Virus record (IMG/VR): IMGVR_UViG_3300025483_000058
Location: 1 to 26,990 of that record
DNA: 26,990 bases
Source: a virus
Reading direction: 5' to 3' (one strand)
In this document: positions 13,489-22,400 of the stretch, piece after piece
Layout: every line of letters begins with the position of its first letter
How positions within the stretch are numbered: the stretch's first letter is position 1
Notes under the pieces: generated by a model
Told to the model about the DNA's origin: nothing
What the model saw: the letters and a program-made list of their open reading frames with translations, nothing else
Databases searched by the model: none
Position numbers and translations under genes: made by a program

Positions 13489-16400
13489 TTAGATTTCCAT
13501 CAACCACCAACCAACAGCAGTGCTTGGTACGTTACTAGCACCACCATCACTATTTATTGGTCCCGCATAAACTAAACCGAAAGCAGCATTTGGAGTTGTT
13601 ACAATCAATTCACCACCATTGTGCTGTGATAGATTAACACCAATTACATCAGCAGCGACGTTGGTAGCATCACCCTGAATTGGTACGCCAGTTCCAGCAC
13701 GAATAATCAACTTAAGATCATACTTGAGGTTACCACCAATGTCAATGATTCTGACCATATCACCATTAGCTGGTGTTTGAGGCAACTTAATATACAGATC
13801 TCCAGTTGCATTGGTGAAGTAGTTAATGTTAGGAGTTATTACTCCAGCATCACCACCAGCAATTGTAACATAATCCCATCTTCTTGCTCCAGTTGGACCA
13901 TAGAAGTACTCAATGCCACCAAGATCAACAGTTCCGTTATCTTGGACCTTGAAGATCTTATTGCCATTACTATTGACAGTTAGATCTCCACCGTTGATAA
14001 CTAGGTCACCAGCAAATGTATTTTCTCCTAGACCATATGAGAAGTATTCACCAGCAATCTCAAGTTTTCCTAGATTGTTGGAGAAGTGGAGTCTGTTATT
14101 GGTATCAGCAGAGTCTCTGACTATTAGATTTCCGCCCTTGATAGTGGTGTTACCAGTATCATCTTCAACCAAGAACTTATTGAATCCAGCACCAACATTA
14201 AGATCACCAAGGATTCTAGTGTTACCTTGAGCACTATCTACATCAAATACAACCGTAGGGATGGTATCACCGTCCGTGATGATTAGTTTTTGATCACCAG
14301 GAGCAGTAGATCCATGAATAGTTGTAGTATCAAAGATATCTGTAGTTCCTCTGATAAACGTGTTACCAGTTGTTGATTCAACTTGGAATGTTATGACTTC
14401 TGGATCACCACCATCGTTAATGGTGAATTTCTGAGTAGATGTTAGAGAAGTGATTAGAGATTCAATCTTCAAGAATTCATTATCATTGATTCTGATGTAA
14501 TCACCTGCTCTTAGAGATCCACCAAATTCAGCAGTTTCTAAGATAGAATCAACGTTAGTAAGATTATCTTTAGAGAAACTTACATTCTCACTCTTCTCAA
14601 TTCTAAAGATTGGTGTATTGTCAGCATGAACTCTTGCTACAGTACCATCAACACCTCTTTCAACCTTAACACGAATACCTTCAGGATCGGTTATATCACT
14701 TAAGTTAGTAAGTTCAATAACTCTAACTAATTCTGATGCTGTTTCTTGCGTATCTGTTCCACTAGCAAGTAGTAGATAATCACCCAGTAGAATTTGTCCA
14801 ACTGAATTAGCACTCAATCTAATGAATTCTTCAGATACTGGCATGTTAGCAACACCTTGAGTATCAAGAGTCTTTCCACCAATATCAATCTTCTTGTAAA
14901 GATCCAAGTTGAAATTATCTGGTAATCCACCTGCAGGCTGACCTACAGCAGGAGTTCCAAAAACACCTCTAATAATATTGACACCGCCAGCATTCAATCC
15001 ACCGTTCTGTTGGATATCTCCATCAAAATCTGCTCTTGCTTTTACATACAAAGCATTGTTGATTGTTGTTGTTCCGCCAACACCACCAATATCGAGAGCA
15101 GAAGCAGTTGTAGCAAGTCTAACAGTAGAAGGTCCGCCACTAGCAGTTAGGAATTCAAATCTAGAATTCAAGGAGAACAATCTTCCAGTTCCAGCACCAG
15201 AAGTATATCCAGAACCAACCTCAACATCACCATCTAGAGAAATGTTCTTATTCTGAATGGTAAGTTGAGATCTCGAACTTGAGAATGCTCCACCAATAGT
15301 AATAGTAGAACTATAACTGTCATTTAGATTAGAAACTGTTCCGATATTAATCGTAGAATCTTGTGAGTTTCTATGAACGTTCAGAGTTGTAACTTCAGAT
15401 TGATCACCAAATGTTAAGGTTTGATTTTGTGCATAATTACCAAACTGGAAACTCATTGTCTCGGTATTGGTCAATTCATTAGCAAACTGGATGTTGCTTG
15501 CATTCATGATGAACCTGATTGTCTCAGGTGTATTCATCATATCAAGTGTTCCGCTGGTAGTGTCGATATCACCAACGAAGATTTCTAATCCACCATTAAC
15601 CTGAAGATTGCCAGTGATGTTAGTAGATCCAATGATAACATGATCTGTTCCGATTGAATTTAATTGATCAAAAGTAGCATTAACACTCATTCTACCTTGA
15701 CCAAATGGTCCAGGAGTTGTAGAAATACGGAATGCTGCGATCTCGTCTGGACTTTCACTATTTCCACCAACCAACAATGCATGGTCTTGATTGGTAAGCG
15801 TTCTGAACTGTAGTCCTTCTCTCAAGAATCTAAGAACCTTCTTACCACTTATAAATGTGTTACCAACAACATCAAAGTTTGCACGAGGTTTAGTGAATAG
15901 AGGATCATTCCAAGCATTCTTAGCAGACTCCCATGGAGTTCTTGCGACGGTATTAACACCAACCTTAAAGTCTCCCCATAATTCAGTTTCAGTTCTGATT
16001 GATTCTGCACCAATAACTCCAAGTTCCTTCCAATTAGAATTAGAGAATTCAACTGTTGGAGCATCACCAGTTGCACCAGAGACTACAGTATCCCAAACCA
16101 AAGTTTGAGCACCAACAGCATCAATTGCTTGGAAATGTAGATAGTTATTATTTCCATTAAACGCATCTCCAGGAGGAGAATAAATCGTCCAGGTTAGGTT
16201 GATTGATGGTTCTGGGTAGAAGTTCGTAAATCTGATTTGAGAAGCAGAAGTAATTCCTAGTTGAGAACATGTGATATCTATTCCACTATTGACATCAACG
16301 AATGTAATCTTGACGACATTTGTGTCATCAAAGATGATATTACCAATGCTAGTATTTGCAATGGTGGTGAAGTAATTAGATAGAATCCACCCCATGGATC

Positions 16401-19400
16401 CTGTGCTTCCAACCTCAGAACCCTTAAACAGGACATCTCCAGATCTTGGAATATCACCATTGTAATTAACAAGTTGTTCGGGGAAGACTCTAGATCCTTC
16501 GAGAGCAGCATTGGGGTCTGAAGGAATCTCTGGAGATTGGTTTGGTGATAAGTTTGATGGAACACCCCCAACAGTGTGAGTCAAGAACTTATATTCTTGT
16601 CCCTGTCCTCTAGAATTGAATCCAAAGATTGCAGATTGAATTCTATTCTTACCGATTCTGATATCGCCTCTGTTAGGATCAGGCAACCATCCAGTTCTAT
16701 CAAGACTCTCATCTTGCTGATCAAAGGTTACAGGATCAATAGAAGAAACATAAGAACGAATGATTAGAGAATGACGTTCTTGGGATAGATCTCCGTCCTG
16801 TACAGCAATGAGAATAGGAGACTCAAATGTATTAGTGAGTTGTCCCTCACCACCAACAACTGTAATGTTTTGGTTAAACGTTACAGGTGTATCGAAGGTG
16901 GTAACGAGACCGCCTATTACGTCCTCATCATCGCCATCATCTTCTAGGATTGCAGCATCGATGAATGTCTCTTCACCAGTGATAGCGTTGATTCTTCTGT
17001 TACCGATGTAAAGATCACCCTGAGAGTTGATACCCGTGTAGAAGACGATACCAGCGTCTTGCTTCTTCGATTGTGCGTAGAAGTCCTCTTCTGGTGTTAG
17101 GACGATCTCCTGACGCGCTGGGAGACCTGTGGAGTAGTTACCAGGACCGAAACCAAGATACTCAAATGTATGGTTACCTGCACGAGCGATAGATGGTCTT
17201 CTAAGTTCAACGTAGTAACGCTGATCTGACATGACCATGCTATCACCAGAAATAGGAATGAGACGATCTTCTGAACCAGAAGTTGCATTACCCTTTTGTG
17301 CTCTAACTCTGTTGTCAATTACATTTCCGTTACCATCAGAGGTTGTATTAGTATATTCATTGTTAATGAACGCTGGTTGATCAAATAGATCCTCAACCAA
17401 TTCTTTGGTTACAGAGTTTTTGTAGTCATTAGTTGTAACTAAACCATGAACATAGTTGTCAGCAGCAGAGAATGTTGATGGTGGGTCAATTAGTAATTCA
17501 TAGTATGCTTTTTCCTTACTAGAAGTACCATTCTTCTTAAACCAAAGAGGATCGTTCTTGTAGTTTAGTGGATATAGTCTGCTAACTGGTTGCGAGAATT
17601 TATACTTCTTAAAGTTATCAGCAACACCAGCACCAGTTGGGAATGGTGAAACATTACCACGGAGTGCAGTTAGATAGTAGACACCATCTTGCTGACCAGC
17701 AATTCTGCGCTGTAGTGTCTCATAACCAAAGATATAGAAGGTATCTTCAATAATACCTGCATCTTCGACGCTATAAACATAGTATTCAACGCCTGCACTA
17801 TCCTGAATACGATCACCAGGAGTGATGGTATAAATGTTAGCGCCGTTTTGCTTGTAATAATACTCAGGATAATTTTTTCTGATTAGTGTTTTCAGAGGTA
17901 GAGATTTGCCCATATCCTGGTCTTCCAGCATATCAGCAAAGACATTACCTTGAGTAAATCTAGTATCATAATACTCACTATACTCAAGTTTGCCACCACG
18001 GATGTTCTTGATGATTAGATAGTGATCACCACCAACACTGTAGTATGCATGAATATTAGCGAGACCAGAAGAATTACCAGTGAAAGCAACTTCGTTCGCA
18101 GTAACACTTTGTGTCTTACTTACAGTGAAATCTCCGCCCTGAGGTGCAGTAATTTTAACTGTAGTAAATACTTCGTTTCTTAGACCAGGGAAGTTGATCG
18201 CATCAACAGCATGATCAAAGACCGTTAGTTCTAGATACTTGATTGTAGGATCAAGAGTGTCCTCAACATATCTACCACTTTGGATGGAAGCTTGAATACC
18301 AGAAGCAAACTTAGCATACTGGATGTAGTTGATACCAGATCCAGTCAAATCCTTCTTATAAGGATCATATGCAGCATCAAGGTTTAGATTGTTATCAGCA
18401 AAGTCCGTTTTGGTGTAACCAATGTATTCATCTGCCTGAACTGGGTTGCTAAAGCGAGCACCATAAACAGATCCAGTTACAGGTTTGAGTAGGAGTTTCT
18501 GTGGAACAAGTTTTCTGGTGTCGTCAGTTCTTGTTTTAAGAACGAAACCATTGATAGGATCTCTAGCATTCTCAAGATACTTAGGAATGACATATCTGAT
18601 CTTATAGGTTCTCTCATCCTTGTCGCGATCATCCTCGACACGCTCGAACCACATGTCTGTAGTCTTAGGTCTATCGCCATAGTCACTCAGTTGAATTCTG
18701 GAGAAAATATTATCAGGAGAACTACTTTCATCTCTACACTGGATAAACCACTTACCAGAATCAGTTGCAGTATCAGTAAAACCAGGATCAAATTTTACAG
18801 GACTTCTTCTCTTGTTAGCATATACTTCAAACTCAATAGAAGTCTGACCAGATCCAAACTGAATTGGATTTACATTATTGATAGCATCCGCATGTGTTTT
18901 GTGGATGGTGAATACTTTGTTGTTTTGATAACGAGCAAAGAATTCTTTGACTGGATTAATTTTTCCTAGATTTGCATTATTTGGATCAGTTACTGCAACA
19001 TCAGAATCATTTTCGAAAGTAGTAGAAACTGCTGGTAGGGTGCCACCAGTAATAGCTCTGAAGAATACCTTTTGAGGAGTTACAGAAGCGAATGGTACAT
19101 CAAAGATGTTGGAGATATTAGTCTCAATACCAGCATTTACCGTGTTGGTTAGATTACAACTATACTTGTGTAGATCATAAGTATCATCAGTTAGGAACTG
19201 ATAGATATCAATTTCAATGTTTGGATCAATACCTTCAGTCTCAGAAGCATAGATGTAGATACCTGCTGCAGCATTCTCCTTAGAAGTTGCAAGCATCAAT
19301 TTCGTTTGATCACTACCATTGAAGAATGTAGTGTTACTATAATCTTCTGGTTGTGTTCTTCTACCAGGAGAAATTACATAGTATGTTCTATTGGTCTCGA

Positions 19401-22400
19401 AACCATTTGGTAGTCTGACGAGACGCTTATCTACATCAACATACTTACCAGTAACCTCATCGAAACGAGGACGTGGAACGAGTCTGACTGCAGTTCCAGT
19501 CTCAAAGTTATGAGGGTTAGATGTGCCAATACCGCTAGTGTCAATTGTAAATACAGTTGCTCTAGAAGAAAGGGAAACACTATTAACCGTTGGTTCTTGT
19601 CTTGTTACACTACCAACACCAGTATTGATGATGGTTGTAATTGCATCAGTTAAAGTTTCAATAGCGTTAGTAACACCAGAACACTCAACATTACCAGGAG
19701 CAGTGGTTGTATCCTGAACTACATCTGGATTGCTAGAAGCAGGTCCGACTGTTACAGTCTTAGGTAGAGTATCTGCCCAAGTTCCTTGCTCGAAGGTGAA
19801 GTAGAGGTCGGTAGTTGTGCTATTTTGTAGTGCGTTTTGAGTATCACCAGTTTCTAGTCTGGATCCTACAACACCCAACTCAATCTGAGTATTGCTTACA
19901 ATCTTCTTAACGAAAGTTCCTTCTGGAATGTTGGAATAAACAGCAGTCGCTCCTGGTTGTAGCAGACCATCAACATAATCTGTGCTGAGATATTCAACAA
20001 CACTCATACCAATTAGAATACCACGAGTGTCGCCAACATCAACGATAGCAGAACCAATTGTAGTGGAGCAGTTGAATGCAAGGAAGTCGAAGTTTCTCAT
20101 GGCAGCAGTTGCCATCTGTCCGACATAATCCCATGCGTCTAGAGTCTCTGTCTTCTCACCATCGATATAATCGAGTTGGTTACCAACAAAGTATGCTTCT
20201 GCTGCCTGAACACAAGCGATATTTCCACCCAATCTCAAGTCATTGACAATACCATCAACGATATATGTTACGTCACGGAAGCACTTAGATGCCTCATTGT
20301 TGAGAGTAAAGTCTCCTTGGTTGAGAACAGGTAGTTCTCCAAGAGTATTGCCAAGGATTGCATCACCAGCAATATCATAGAGAGATTCGATTGTAGAACG
20401 TACATTAGCACAATCCCACTCACCACTATCAATAATTGGTAGAGCATCTAGATCTCCAGCATAGAGAGTATCAACAACAATACTTACAAGAGTATCGATA
20501 GTTCCCAATACATCAGAGCAGTTGCCTATAGCATATGCGGTTGGTTGTGGCGTAGAAGTTCTGGTGATACCATTTAGATTACCAACTCCACCATCGTTGC
20601 CAATTGCTTGAATAATAATACCGAAGAGAGTATCAGTAGCAGCAACAGCAGATCCACACTGAGGTAGTGGTGCTGCGTCATCATCCCAATCATCAGTTTG
20701 AGTAAAATCAAAGATCTGAGTCTCTGTGTTACCAGCAGAAACAGATACAGTTTCGTTGTTGATAACTTGGATGGCGATATTCTTTGCCTCAAGGAATACC
20801 TTGGCAGCTTCATCACGCTCAGCATCAATGAATGTCTCTACGACTTGACCGTTGAAAATATTAGTTACATAAACTTCGGCAGCATCATATGTCTTATGGT
20901 TGCCACCAAACTTAACATCATAAGCGATTTGATCTAGTACATCATAAACATCGTCTAAACAATCCTGTTTGGTGTTTCCTGTCTGAGGAACATATGCTGG
21001 GTAAGCAGCAAGCATACGCTGATATGCTTCTTCCGCAATAAATTTCTTATTGTCTGTGATAGAAATAGAAGCGTTAGAATGAATGTCAGAGAATACTGGA
21101 GGATCACCAACAGCATCTAGAGTGATTGTTAGATCACGATTATAGTATTGGTTATTAACAGCACGGTTCATTAGATCCTGTGCTCTTCTGAATGCTGTGA
21201 TCGAAGGAGCAACTTCGTTATCAACACCGTTGGAGATTAGGACAGTACCATCATTTGCATCAAAGTATTCTTTCGTTGCTGCAATAGTAAATTCGTTACC
21301 ACCAAACCAAAGGTCTTGTGCAACTGCATCAACAATGTGACCGATGTCTCTACGGCACTTAGTTTCACCTGCAAGGAGAGTTCCTAGGTTCTCTGCTGGC
21401 AGACTGTTTAGAGATGGTGTTGGTTGTCCTTGGAATACATCAGTTACGATAGATACCAAGTTAGAAATTGCTGATTGTACATCTGTACAAGCAGTAGAGT
21501 CAATGTTACTAACAACTCCATTGCCATCTCCATACTCAGCTTCACCTGGGGTTACAGTAAGATCCTTGTAGTATAGAGCATTGGTAACTGCCTGCTGCAT
21601 GACGATAGAAGCAGCATCAAAAGCAGTTACACTTTCTGCTTCTTCACCAAGCAATCCATCGGGAATCTGTGTGCTAGAACCAGAGAAATACTGTTGTGCA
21701 TATGTTCTCGTGTGCTTGTTTCCACCAACAAACAAATCAACAGAGATAGCATCAATGAAGTAGTTAATATCTCTGTAGCACTTCAACTCACCATTGACAA
21801 GTGTTCCTTTGTTAAGTTCAATAGGAAGACTGCTTAGGTTGCCATCGATAATAATAGTATTAACAATGGTGGTTAAAGTATCAATAGCAGACTGGACATT
21901 ACCACAGGAATTAACATCTGTATTAGAACCAGTTAGAGGATCTGCTGTAATGGTTAGGTCTGTTACTGTGAGTTGGTTTGCAACTGCCAACTTCATCTGT
22001 GCTGCTGCTTGAGTGAAAGCAACTGAAGATGAACTTTCTTCATCAACCAATCCATTACTGATTGGATCACCATTTACATCAAAATACTCAGCAGCAAATC
22101 TATATGCATACTCATTACTACCTAGGAAGACATCGAGTGAGATAGCATCAAGGAAGTATCCAATGTCTCTCTTACACTTGGTCTCATAATTTGCTGGTAG
22201 AGGAGATGGTGGATTGTTTGCATTCATATAATCGAATGCACTCAGTACAATCTCATCCTTGTTTAGTTGAATCAAACGATAAGCATCAGCAAATCTTGAT
22301 CCAGTATCTGTCTGCTGATCACCAGGGAAGTAGAAATCAGGATGGTTTAGTGCAATAGCAGCAAGAGCTTTATCAGCAACTTCTTTGCTGTTGCGACGAA